Source: Halobellus sp. MBLA0158 (GTDB lineage Archaea > Halobacteriota > Halobacteria > Halobacteriales > Haloferacaceae). Taken from it: a DNA stretch of 64,000 nucleotides. The translations under genes were made by a program, and so were the position numbers. The stretch is taken from NCBI RefSeq assembly GCF_041477585.1, contig NZ_JBGNYA010000001.1, positions 806,001 through 870,000 of the forward strand, given 5' to 3'. The notes below the pieces were generated by a model. That model was not told the origin of the DNA. It was given only the letters and a program-made list of their open reading frames with translations, and made no database searches. The first letter of the stretch is position 1. Every line of letters begins with the position of its first letter. This document shows, piece by piece, positions 9,154 through 17,309 of the stretch.

Positions 9154-10233
9154 TCAGTCGTCGTCTGCGGGCTCGGCGTCCGGGACGTCGAGCGGCGGCG
9201 CGCGGGCCTCCTCGAACGCCTCGGCGGCGCCGCGGATCCGCTCGCTCACGTTCGGCACGTCGTCGGCGCCGACGGGGCCGTGCTCGCGGATCTCGTCGAG
9301 GTCGCGCGGGAACGCCCGGAGCCCGTAGTGGATGTCGATGCCGGCCTTCGCGCCCTCGCCCATCGCCACGGGGACCTGATTGTGCCCGGGCGTGATGTCG
9401 CCAACGGCGTAGACCCCGTCGACGCTCGTCTCCATCCCCTCGTCGACGGCGACCGTCCCGTCGTCGTTCAGGTCACAGCCCAGTTGCTCGGGGAGGTCGG
9501 TGTTGTAGTTCGAGCCGTACATCGGGAAGCCGCCGCGGTACCGGCGGACCGTCCCGTCGTCGAACTCGAAGGCCTCCAGCCAGCCGTCGTCGCTCTTCTG
9601 CATCCCGGTGATCTCGGCGTCGACGATCTCGATCGGGTGGGCGCGGAGTTGCTCGTCGGTCTCGTCGCTCCACTCGGGGTCTTCGCCGCGGAGGAGCAGG
9701 TCCACGTCGTCGGTGAAGTTGAGCATAATCATCGCGACGTGGGCCGCGGCCTCGCCGGTGCCCATCACGTAGACCGGCCGGTCGATGAACATATACGCAT
9801 CACAGTGGAGGCAGTAGTGCAGCCCCTTGCCGGTGCGCGGGACGGGCGGGTCGGGGCGCTCGTCGTTGAAGCCGACCGCGAGGACGACCCGGTCGGCCAG
9901 GAACTCGGCGTCGTTGCCGACGAGTCGGAAGCGGCCGTCGTCGGTCCGCTCGATCTCGGTGACGAAGTCGCGGACGACGTCGCCGCCGTAGGACTGCACC
10001 TGCTCTTTGGCGGTCTGGAGGAACTCGTTGCCCGAGGTCTCCTCGGGGACGCCGATCACGTTGTGCGTGTCGAGCATCATCGCCGCGCGGCCCCCGCCGC
10101 GGTCGACGACCGCCGTATCGTGGCCCAGTCGAGTCGTGTACAGCGCGGTCTGTACCCCCGCGGGGCCGCCGCCGACGACCACCACTTCGTAGTCGCGCCC
10201 CTCGGTCTCGGATCCGTCCTCGGTGTCACTCAT
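9154..10233 (-). CDS. FAD-dependent oxidoreductase, thioredoxin reductase-like
   Basis: The protein has 359 aa. Its N-terminal dinucleotide-binding motif is VVVVGGGPAGVQTA (17-30). A second nucleotide-binding region begins near 155 (VMGTGEAAAHV). A redox-type Cys pair, Cys141-x-x-Cys144 (CLHC), sits where thioredoxin reductases carry CATC. The C-terminal motif GVYAVGDITPG is the FAD-binding ATG-like segment. The likely activity is NAD(P)H-driven disulfide reduction of a thioredoxin-like partner, or transfer to another acceptor, since the LH pair inside CxxC is unusual. I chose the ATG at 10231-10233 (MSDTEDG); the longer frame upstream has a basic, non-haloarchaeal composition. It stands alone between tRNA-Gly and the methyltransferase gene. 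Confidence 0.88.
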   Translation of the reverse strand: MSDTEDGSETEGRDYEVVVVGGGPAGVQTALYTTRLGHDTAVVDRGGGRAAMMLDTHNVIGVPEETSGNEFLQTAKEQVQSYGGDVVRDFVTEIERTDDGRFRLVGNDAEFLADRVVLAVGFNDERPDPPVPRTGKGLHYCLHCDAYMFIDRPVYVMGTGEAAAHVAMIMLNFTDDVDLLLRGEDPEWSDETDEQLRAHPIEIVDAEITGMQKSDDGWLEAFEFDDGTVRRYRGGFPMYGSNYNTDLPEQLGCDLNDDGTVAVDEGMETSVDGVYAVGDITPGHNQVPVAMGEGAKAGIDIHYGLRAFPRDLDEIREHGPVGADDVPNVSERIRGAAEAFEEARAPPLDVPDAEPADDD

Positions 10234-10306
10234 TGTCTCCGAGTAGCGGTCGCGCCGACTTAAACGCAGAGTTCGCGTGCGTTGCGATCGCCCGCCCGCC
10301 AGGGCT

Positions 10307-11131
10307 TCACACACCAGATCCGTCGCCGCCCCGCTCGGGCGTCACGACGGCGTAGCAGTTCCCGCTGGAGACGACGCTGTCGACCGTCCGGAGGTCGCTC
10401 GCGGCCAGGTCCGCGTCGAACTCCGCGGAGTCATAGATGTGGTAGAACCGGGGCACGGTCTCGCCGCCGGGCAGCGTCCAGTCGACGGTCGTGTCGAACC
10501 CCGACGCGGCGTCGAAGCGGTCGTGGGCGGTCGACCAGACGCTGACGAGCGCGCGGCCGCCCGGCCGCAACACCCGTGCCAACTCCGAGAGGCTCGCGAC
10601 CCGGCGCTCGCGCGGCCGGAGGTGGTGGAGCGTCGCGACGTAGACCGCGACGTCGACGCGGTCCCCACGAAGCGGCAGCGACGCCGCGTCGCCCTGCACG
10701 AGGCGGGCGTCGAACCCCCGGTCGAGCGCTCGCCGCCGGGCGGTCCGCAGGAGCCCGGCGCTGGCGTCGACCGCGAGGACGCGCTCTGTGACGTCCGCCA
10801 GGAGTTCGGCGTGGCGGCCGTTACCGCAGCCGAGATCGAGGCCGACGCGCTCGGCCCGGTCGTCGGCCCCGATGCCACTTCCGCCGATCGACTCCGCGCC
10901 GCGACCGCGGAGCGCCGGTCGGGCGCCGTCCGCGAGCGTCGCCGCGTCGTCGTCGAGATCGGCCCCCCCGCCCGGTTCCCGTCCGAGGAACGCCGCGACC
11001 TCCGGCCACGGGTACTCCCGCGTCGACGCGAAGTGGTCGGCGATGCGGTCGTAGGTCTCCCTGACCGATTCGGTGTCCCGTCCCGGTTCGGCCTCGGAGT
11101 CACCGCCGCTCGACGACCGCTCGTCGTCCAT
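10307..11131 (-). CDS. Trm9-like class I SAM-dependent methyltransferase
   Basis: The protein has 274 aa. It begins with an acidic tail (1-20), then ETYDRIADHFASTREYPWP, which matches the start of the Trm9/ALKBH8 methyltransferase group. SAM motif I is LDLGCGNGRHAELL, motif post-I is VLAVDASAG and motif IV is VAVYVATLHHL. The region 40-85 between the leader and motif I is an acidic insertion not expected in Trm9. Trm9 methylates the carboxymethyl group on wobble uridines of tRNA. Assigning that substrate here is an inference from the sequence pattern. The gene is convergent with nothing and appears monocistronic. Confidence 0.8.
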   Translation of the reverse strand: MDDERSSSGGDSEAEPGRDTESVRETYDRIADHFASTREYPWPEVAAFLGREPGGGADLDDDAATLADGARPALRGRGAESIGGSGIGADDRAERVGLDLGCGNGRHAELLADVTERVLAVDASAGLLRTARRRALDRGFDARLVQGDAASLPLRGDRVDVAVYVATLHHLRPRERRVASLSELARVLRPGGRALVSVWSTAHDRFDAASGFDTTVDWTLPGGETVPRFYHIYDSAEFDADLAASDLRTVDSVVSSGNCYAVVTPERGGDGSGV

Positions 11132-11198
11132 ACCTCGGCCAGTCGGCGGCGATACAAAGCCGCAGCGGTCGCCGGCGGCGAGGTGGGGGCCTCGCGCG

Positions 11199-13388
11199 TC
11201 ACAGGACCGCGAACACGACGTACGCGACCGTCAGCAGGAAGCTCGCGTGCTTCAGGCCGTCCATCACGCTCCCCTCACCGAGCTGCCCGGCGACGAGCCC
11301 CGAGCAGAGCCCCTGGATCGCCGCCGTGTGGAAGAACAGCAGTTCGTAGGCGTCGGTGTCGACGTCCTGCAGGCCGCCGAAGATCCCGGTGTCGACGCCG
11401 GCGATGTCGCCCGCTGCCCCGCCCGCGGACTGGCTCGCGGCCTCGATCGCGGGGATGAACGAGACCGTCAGCGCGACGACGATCCCGAGGAAGACGAAAA
11501 AGGAGACGTAGATCACGACGAGGTAGGTCAGCATCTCCTGGCGGCGCTCACGGCGGAGCCGACGCGCCTCCTGGGCCTCGTCGGCCGCGATGTGGAGCAC
11601 CGGGCTGATGTCGCCGCTCGCGGCCATCGCGTTCCGGATGAGCGTGACCGCCCGCGACACCGATGGCGCGCCCGTCCGCCGCTCCATTCTGGCGAGCGCC
11701 GCGTCGACGTTCGATCCCCACCGGATGTCCCGCCAGACGCGCGCGACCTCGTCGCCGAGTCGTCCGAGGTCGGCGTCCGACAGGCGCTTCAGGCAGCCGA
11801 CGACGGTGACGCCCGCCTCGTTGATGCTCGCCATCCGGTCGAGGAAGTCCGGCGTGTCGGCCTCGATCGCGCTGATGCGGCGCTTTTGGATCTCGTGGGC
11901 CAGCGCGATCCCCGCGAGCGCGAGGATCGTCATCTGCACGACCGGCCCGTCGATCGCCGTCGCGAGCGTCAGGACCGCGTCCGCGGGATCCGTCGCCCCC
12001 GACTGGAACGCGGCGACCGCCTCGCGGACCGCCCCGTCGATCGACAGCGCGAGCGCGACGAGCCCGACCGGCACGGTCACGAAGAGCGAGTACACCGGCG
12101 ACTCCAGCACCGTCCCGACGGGGTTCGAGAGCGTCCGCCGCAGGGCGCCGATCCGGTCGTAGACGGCCAGCCGCTCCCAGTTCGCCCGCGCCGCGGCGTC
12201 CGCCCCGACGTCGGTCCCGCCGTCGCCGCGGCGCGCCCCCTCGCCGACCGCCTCCCAGCGACCCGCTCCCCGCTCCGTCGGGGAGCCCGAGGCGATGGCC
12301 TGCGCCGTCGCGTCCTCGCTCCCGCGGGTCGGGACCGTCAGGCTCTCTGTCATGCTGTCGACGTACACGACGAAGCCGAAGGTCAAGAGCGGGATCGCGA
12401 CGTAGCTCACGATCCGGACCAGCGTGAGCGTGTTCTGGATGACGAGGCCGATCACCACGAGCACGGTGAGGAAGAACAGCGGCCCGGCGACGAGCACCGT
12501 GACGTACACCTCCGCGAACGTCGAGAGCAGTTCGAGGTACTGCCGCTGTTGGGCCTCTGCTTCCTCCTGGAACCGCTCGTACTGGTCCCGGAGGAAGTCC
12601 GGGACGCTCTGGCCCGAGGAGAGCACGCTCGCGAGGTTCTCTGTGAACTCCGCGAGGCCGTCGCTCGGGGTCCGCTCGGCGGTGTCCTGCAGCGCCGTCA
12701 GGATGTCCGTCCCGAAGGCGTCGATGTCGCGGACGGTGACCGCCAGCTCCCGCGCGGACTCGCCGTAGACCTCTTGGTTCCGCGCCAGCGTCCGCAGCAC
12801 CGCCTGGAACGGCATCCCCGACCGCGAGAGCGCGTAGACGAACGCGACCGTCCCCGGAAGCGACGTGTCGATCTCGATCGCCCGGGCCCGCGCCCGCTGG
12901 TCGAGGTACGCCCACCGGCCCCAGTACGCCAGCGCCGCGAGGCCCGTCCCGACGGTGGCGCTGGCGACCAGAAAGAGCGCGAACAGCTGGAGGAACGAGA
13001 GGTCCGGGACGCTGGCGATCGCCCCGAGGAAGGCGAGCGGCTCCGGGAGCGCCGCCCGGAGCGCCTCGGGCTCGATCGCCAGCGACCGGAGGACGACCGC
13101 GGCGAGGTAGACGCCGTAGACGCTCCCCGCGACCCCCGCGACCCCGGAGATGAAGAGCGTCTGGGCGGCGAACACCCGGTGGCTCTCGCCGACGAACGCG
13201 GCCCGCATCCGCGCGGTCTGCTCGCGGCGACGCGGGCTCCGCTCGACGTACTGACCGAAAATCGGCAGCGAGAGCCGGGTGACGAGCAGGCGCGCCCGGG
13301 GGCTCACGGGCACGAGCGCGACCGGCAGCGCGAGCAGGGTCACCGCGACGAGCGGCCCGTAGCCCAACAGCAGTTCAATTACCGCCAT
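11199..13388 (-). CDS. pilC: PilC-type pilus assembly membrane protein (T2SS F, double domain)
   Basis: The protein has 729 aa and multiple hydrophobic segments: near 1-30, about 90-150, about 320-380, around 500-545, and a C-terminal set at 640-729. Two T2SSF (GspF-like) domains are visible, near 190-310 (VAFVYALSRSGMPF) and 550-660, as in haloarchaeal PilC. It is the platform protein on which the PilB ATPase acts. The ATG at 13386-13388 (MAVIELL) overlaps the pilB stop by 14 nt, showing translational coupling. A start 15 codons upstream would put a Pro-rich leader before the first membrane helix and is less likely. Confidence 0.88.
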   Translation of the reverse strand: MAVIELLLGYGPLVAVTLLALPVALVPVSPRARLLVTRLSLPIFGQYVERSPRRREQTARMRAAFVGESHRVFAAQTLFISGVAGVAGSVYGVYLAAVVLRSLAIEPEALRAALPEPLAFLGAIASVPDLSFLQLFALFLVASATVGTGLAALAYWGRWAYLDQRARARAIEIDTSLPGTVAFVYALSRSGMPFQAVLRTLARNQEVYGESARELAVTVRDIDAFGTDILTALQDTAERTPSDGLAEFTENLASVLSSGQSVPDFLRDQYERFQEEAEAQQRQYLELLSTFAEVYVTVLVAGPLFFLTVLVVIGLVIQNTLTLVRIVSYVAIPLLTFGFVVYVDSMTESLTVPTRGSEDATAQAIASGSPTERGAGRWEAVGEGARRGDGGTDVGADAAARANWERLAVYDRIGALRRTLSNPVGTVLESPVYSLFVTVPVGLVALALSIDGAVREAVAAFQSGATDPADAVLTLATAIDGPVVQMTILALAGIALAHEIQKRRISAIEADTPDFLDRMASINEAGVTVVGCLKRLSDADLGRLGDEVARVWRDIRWGSNVDAALARMERRTGAPSVSRAVTLIRNAMAASGDISPVLHIAADEAQEARRLRRERRQEMLTYLVVIYVSFFVFLGIVVALTVSFIPAIEAASQSAGGAAGDIAGVDTGIFGGLQDVDTDAYELLFFHTAAIQGLCSGLVAGQLGEGSVMDGLKHASFLLTVAYVVFAVL

Positions 13389-15246
13389 CGGTCTCGATCT
13401 CCCCGGCGTCGGTCCGTTCGGTGCCGGTGTCATCGTCGACTTCCGCCCCGACGCTGGCGGTGACGTCGCCGACGTCGCCGTCGCCGGCCTCGCTGTCGTC
13501 GTGGAGGCCCTCCAGCCGCTCCATCACGCGCTCGGGGTTCGCGTAGTACTCGTTGACGAGCGCGGTGAACTCCCGGTAGTCGGTGACGCCGAGGTCGACG
13601 AGCAGGCGCAGGAACCGCTTGCGGCGGTTCATCTCCCGCTTGCGCTCGGTCCGGCTCCAGCCGCGCTCGCTTTGGATCTCCGAGAGGAGGTTCGAGTCCG
13701 ACTCCCGGAAGCTGTCGGTGTCGGGCTCCCAGCTGAACGCCTTCGCGTAGTCGAGTTCGCCCGTCCGCTGGTCGATCTCGCCGATCTCGCCGATCGACTT
13801 CGACCGCCGCACGCGCTCGCCCTCGACCCGCGTGAGCGTCTGGACGCACAGGAGATCGAGCGACTGGACCATCGCCCGCGGGACGTTGATCGGCTCGTTC
13901 TCCAGGCGATTGATCACCGTCTCGATGCTGTCGGCGTGCATCGTCGAGAACGTGGTGTGGCCGGTGTTCATCGCCTGGAACAGCGTCACCGCCTCCTCGC
14001 CCCGCACCTCGCCGACGATGATGAACTCCGGGCGGTGGCGCAGCGCCGACCGCAGCAGGTCGTACATCCCGATGTCGGACCCCTCGTGGAGGCGCTCGCG
14101 GGTCACGGACGCCAGCCAGTTGTCGTGGTACAGCGACAGCTCGCGGGTGTCCTCGATGGTCAGCACCTTCGCCCGCGGCGGGACGAACATCGAGACGGCG
14201 TTCATCGAGGTGGTCTTCCCCGAGGCCGTGCCGCCGGCGAAGATCAGGCTCTTGTTGCTCTCGATGCAGAGCCAGAGGTACGCCATCTGGTCGACCGAGA
14301 ACGTCCCGAAGTCGATGAGATCCACGGGGGTAAACGGCTCGTCGGCGTACTTCCGGATCGTGAAGGCCGACCCGCGGGGGGTCACCTCCTCGCCCAGCGC
14401 GAGTTCGACCCGCGAGCCGTCCGGCAGGGTCGTCCCGACGACGGGATCGCCGACGCTGATGTGGCGGCCCGACTCCTGGGCGAGCCGGATCACGAAGTCG
14501 TCGAGGTCGTCGGCGCCGAAGACAACGTTCGTCTCGATGTCTGTGTACTCGTCGTGATAGACGAAGATCGGCAGGTCGTAGCCGTCGCAGGAGACGTCCT
14601 CGATGTGGGGGTCGTGCATCAGCGGATCGATGCGCCCGAACCCCCGGAAGTCGCGGCTGAGGTAGTACAGGAGGGCGTGGAACGTGCGCATCGAGACGTC
14701 GACGCCGTACTGTTCGAGCAGCGTCTGCAGCTCCGCGCGGAGCGTCGACTCAGCGGTCGGTTCGTTCCCGCCGCGGTAGAGGAGCGGGTCGCGGATGTCG
14801 ACGCGGGCCCGCGAGAGCAGTTCGGCCTCGAAGTCGTTGAGGTCGGGCTCGACCGCGTAGTAGTAGTGCTCGCTGTTCGCGTCGTCGTGGGTGATCGCGA
14901 CGTAGGCGTACGGCGCGTTCACCCAGTAGCGGTCGACGACCTCCTCTCCCGCGGGGGGCTCGAACGACGCGAAGACGCCGTCGTCGGGGCGGTACGGGCG
15001 CACGTCCAGTGACGAACCCCGCAAGACGTCGATGAGCCGCTCGATTCGCCGCTGGAGCCCGTCGAGCGCCCCGCCGCCGGAGGCGTCGTCGGTGAAGCGC
15101 TCCCCGGCCATTTCCGACGACGCCTCCGCCGCCGGCGACGCGGACTGGACCGACGGCTCCGCGTGCCCGCTCGCCGAGTCGATGCCGTCGCCGGGCGAGC
15201 GCGCCTCCCCCATCCCGGCGTCTCCGTCCCGATCGTTCCCCTCCAT
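13375..15246 (-). CDS. pilB: PilB-type secretion/pilus assembly ATPase
   Basis: The protein has 623 aa. The N-terminal 60 residues are acidic and disordered. The T2SSE ATPase core has Walker A GGTASGKTT (about 338-346), the Asp box (TIEDTRELSLY), Walker B (RPEFIIVGEVRG) and His box (GHTTFSTMHAD). The C-terminal 100 residues are charged, ending in an acidic tail. It powers assembly of type IV pili at the membrane with PilC encoded just downstream. No pilin gene with a clear class III signal peptide adjoins, so pilins must be elsewhere. The palindromic element at 15344-15425 separates it from the upstream gene. Confidence 0.92.
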   Translation of the reverse strand: MEGNDRDGDAGMGEARSPGDGIDSASGHAEPSVQSASPAAEASSEMAGERFTDDASGGGALDGLQRRIERLIDVLRGSSLDVRPYRPDDGVFASFEPPAGEEVVDRYWVNAPYAYVAITHDDANSEHYYYAVEPDLNDFEAELLSRARVDIRDPLLYRGGNEPTAESTLRAELQTLLEQYGVDVSMRTFHALLYYLSRDFRGFGRIDPLMHDPHIEDVSCDGYDLPIFVYHDEYTDIETNVVFGADDLDDFVIRLAQESGRHISVGDPVVGTTLPDGSRVELALGEEVTPRGSAFTIRKYADEPFTPVDLIDFGTFSVDQMAYLWLCIESNKSLIFAGGTASGKTTSMNAVSMFVPPRAKVLTIEDTRELSLYHDNWLASVTRERLHEGSDIGMYDLLRSALRHRPEFIIVGEVRGEEAVTLFQAMNTGHTTFSTMHADSIETVINRLENEPINVPRAMVQSLDLLCVQTLTRVEGERVRRSKSIGEIGEIDQRTGELDYAKAFSWEPDTDSFRESDSNLLSEIQSERGWSRTERKREMNRRKRFLRLLVDLGVTDYREFTALVNEYYANPERVMERLEGLHDDSEAGDGDVGDVTASVGAEVDDDTGTERTDAGEIETDGGN

Positions 15247-15343
15247 TGTTCTGCGATCCGAGCCGTTACCTACGGTTTCGCTCGGAGCGACTTATACTGT
15301 CGGCCGCGTTCGGGCGTCGTCGCGGCGCCGCGGCGCCCCTCTC

Positions 15344-15425
15344 ATAGTGATTACTCTCACTGTTTACCGCCGAACGCCATCCCCGGTGACGGCGTTCGGC
15401 GGGAAGAGACGAGAGTAATCACTAT
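15344..15425. repeat. 82-bp nested palindromic element (MITE-like or terminator)
   Basis: The outer arms are a perfect 15-bp inverted repeat, ATAGTGATTACTCTC (15344-15358) against its complement at 15411-15425. Nested inside is a second perfect 12-bp inverted repeat, CCGCCGAACGCC (15367-15378) against 15391-15402, around a 12-nt loop. The right end overlaps the stop codon of the upstream membrane protein gene. It could be a terminator between that gene and pilB or a small non-autonomous mobile element. I see no target-site duplication that would decide. Confidence 0.85.
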
Positions 15426-15928
15426 CACGCCCGCTCGACCGTCAGCAACACGCCGCCGAGGACCAGGAGGAAGACGACGCCGACGGGCAGGGGAATCCCG
15501 GGGAAGCCGCGGGTGACGAGCAGGTACGTCGCGCCCGCGAGGACGAGCCCCGAGAGCCCGAGCACCCCCCCGAGGAAGCGGACGGGGTCGACCGGTCCCG
15601 ACTCGACGCGCTCCTCGTCGAGGTAGTACGCGACCGCGACGAGGACGCCGACCGCCAGGACGGCCGCCCCGAACGCCCAGGCCTGGTAGGCCGCCTGGAT
15701 CGTCTGGCCCGACTGGAACGCGATCGCCGAGAGCGGATCCGAGACCGTGACGCGGCGCGCCAGCGGGACGCCGAAGGCGTACCGGACCTGGAAGAACGGG
15801 AAGCGCACGAACAGCACCGCGCCGCCGGAGACGTCGCTCGAATACGTCACGTTCCAGGGGATGAGCGCGGCGAGCCACGTCGAGACGACCGCCAGCTCCC
15901 CCGCGTACTCCGAGCGGACCCACACCAT
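15425..15928 (-). CDS. haloarchaeal membrane protein of unknown function
   Basis: The protein has 167 aa and begins MVWVRSEYAGELAV, a start I associate with haloarchaeal families annotated TIGR04206 or DUF7549 (from memory, unverified). Four hydrophobic segments can be seen, at about 8-28, 85-105, 120-140 and 145-163. No catalytic motif is seen. The stop TGA is completed by the first base of the palindromic element, so that element may have inserted exactly at the gene's end. Confidence 0.75.
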   Translation of the reverse strand: MVWVRSEYAGELAVVSTWLAALIPWNVTYSSDVSGGAVLFVRFPFFQVRYAFGVPLARRVTVSDPLSAIAFQSGQTIQAAYQAWAFGAAVLAVGVLVAVAYYLDEERVESGPVDPVRFLGGVLGLSGLVLAGATYLLVTRGFPGIPLPVGVVFLLVLGGVLLTVERA

Positions 15929-15978
15929 ACTCCATCGGTGTCGGCTCCCCGGTAAAAACTATGCGTCGGACGGCCGGC

Positions 15979-16968
15979 CTACGCCAGCCCGAGGAGGTCG
16001 AACGGGTAGCCGTTGTCGTTGTCCTCCGCGTGCTCGTAGGCCACGTGGGCGGCGGCGACGTCCTGGATCGCCAGCCCGGTCGAGTCGAAGACGGTGATCC
16101 CGTCGGCATCGACGCGGCCCGCCTTCGTTCCGACGACGATCTCGCCGAGTGCGGCGTGGATGTCGTCGTCGCCGAGGACGCCCTCGCTCCAGGGGACGTT
16201 GATCTCGCCGGAGTGGGTCGTCTGCTCGTAGTCGTCGATCACGAGCTTCGAATCGAGGAGGATCCCGTCGGCGAGTTCGTGCTTGCCGGCCGCGTCGGCG
16301 CCCATCGCGTTGATGTGGGTGTGCTCGCCGACCGACTCCCGGGAGACGATCGGCGACTCGACGGGCGTGACCGTCGAGAGCACGTCGCAGGCGGCGGCCT
16401 CCGCGACCGATCCCGCGCGGACGTCGTAGTCGGTCTCGAACTCGTCGATGAAGGCCGCGACGCGCTCCTCGTCGAGGTCAGAGATCACGACCGTCTCGAT
16501 GTCCCGCACCTCGGAAATCGCCCGCAGTTGGGTGTAAGACTGGGCGCCCGCGCCGACGATGCCCAGCGAGGAGGCGTCCGCGACGGCGAGGTGGTCGGTC
16601 GCGACCGCCGCGGCCGCGCCGGTCCGCAGCATCGTCAGCGTCCGGCCGTCGAGGATCGCGAGGGGCACGGCCGTCTCGGGATCGGTGTAGATCATCGTCC
16701 CCAGCACGGTCGGGAGGTCGAACTGCTCCGGATTGTCGGGGTGGGAGTTCACCCACTTGACGCCCGCGGCGTCCCACGATCCGGCGTCCAGGTACGCCGG
16801 CATCGACCGGAAGTCGCCGTTGTACTGCGGGAGGTCGATGTAGGACTTCGGGGGCATCTGGGCGTCGCCCCGCTCGTACGCCCCGAACGCCGCCTCGATC
16901 GCCGGCACGAGCTCCGCCATCGGCGCGTTCTCGCGGACATCCGCGTGGTTCAACAGGAGCGTCTTCAT
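15979..16968 (-). CDS. ornithine cyclodeaminase/mu-crystallin family dehydrogenase
   Basis: The protein has 329 aa, normal for the family. The substrate-binding part (1-120) contains GVKWVNSHPDNP with the conserved Lys. The NAD(P)-binding Rossmann motif is LGIVGAGAQSYTQL (about 135-148). The C-terminal segment has VFDSTGLAIQDVAAAH, a family signature. Members act as ornithine cyclodeaminase or as archaeal alanine dehydrogenase. The archaeal alanine dehydrogenase (Archaeoglobus type) is the closer precedent, but the substrate cannot be fixed from sequence alone. A TATA-like box (16991-16999) lies 23-31 nt before the ATG, suggesting a leaderless message. Confidence 0.87.
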   Translation of the reverse strand: MKTLLLNHADVRENAPMAELVPAIEAAFGAYERGDAQMPPKSYIDLPQYNGDFRSMPAYLDAGSWDAAGVKWVNSHPDNPEQFDLPTVLGTMIYTDPETAVPLAILDGRTLTMLRTGAAAAVATDHLAVADASSLGIVGAGAQSYTQLRAISEVRDIETVVISDLDEERVAAFIDEFETDYDVRAGSVAEAAACDVLSTVTPVESPIVSRESVGEHTHINAMGADAAGKHELADGILLDSKLVIDDYEQTTHSGEINVPWSEGVLGDDDIHAALGEIVVGTKAGRVDADGITVFDSTGLAIQDVAAAHVAYEHAEDNDNGYPFDLLGLA

Positions 16969-17309
16969 ACCTCGACGTTCTCGCTTATTCCACTTAATAC
17001 TATTACATCGGAATTCAATTCTAATATAGGAAAGAAATTAGGATACAACTACAACACTCCGTCGCTCCACCGACGTTCCGCGACAGTCCCTCGACTACCG
17101 GATACGCGGTGGATGCGGAGACGGAAAAAACGCGACGCGCCGTCGTGGGGAGGAGGGGTCGCGGCCGTCGGGCGGTCAGCCGAACGACCCGACGGACCGG
17201 GGGAACGAGAGCGGAGGGGATCGACTGGACGTGATTCGGAGCGGTTCGAGCGGTGGGACAGATGCGGTGGCGTGGGGCCTGCGGGCCTATGGAACGTCGT
17301 CGCCGACGT
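16969..17309. other. intergenic region with dehydrogenase promoter and thermosome terminator
   Basis: Bases 16975-17045 are AT-rich and hold the promoter of the dehydrogenase gene on the minus strand. A run of six T on the minus strand (17125-17130) lies 180 nt beyond the thermosome stop and is a plausible terminator. The rest is GC-rich and I see no gene in it. Confidence 0.5.

Noticed and set aside
11073-13463. Long plus-strand frame opposite pilC
   Set aside because: Composition is Arg/Asp-rich with no recognisable domain, while pilC on the minus strand has clear membrane helices and couples to pilB.
11199-15246. Complete pilus locus with pilins
   Set aside because: Only the motor ATPase and platform genes are present. 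The flanking genes lack a clear class III signal peptide, so pilins must be elsewhere.
15357-16109. Alternative minus-strand frame across the membrane protein and dehydrogenase end
   Set aside because: It is Arg/Pro-rich without domains and overlaps two better-supported genes.
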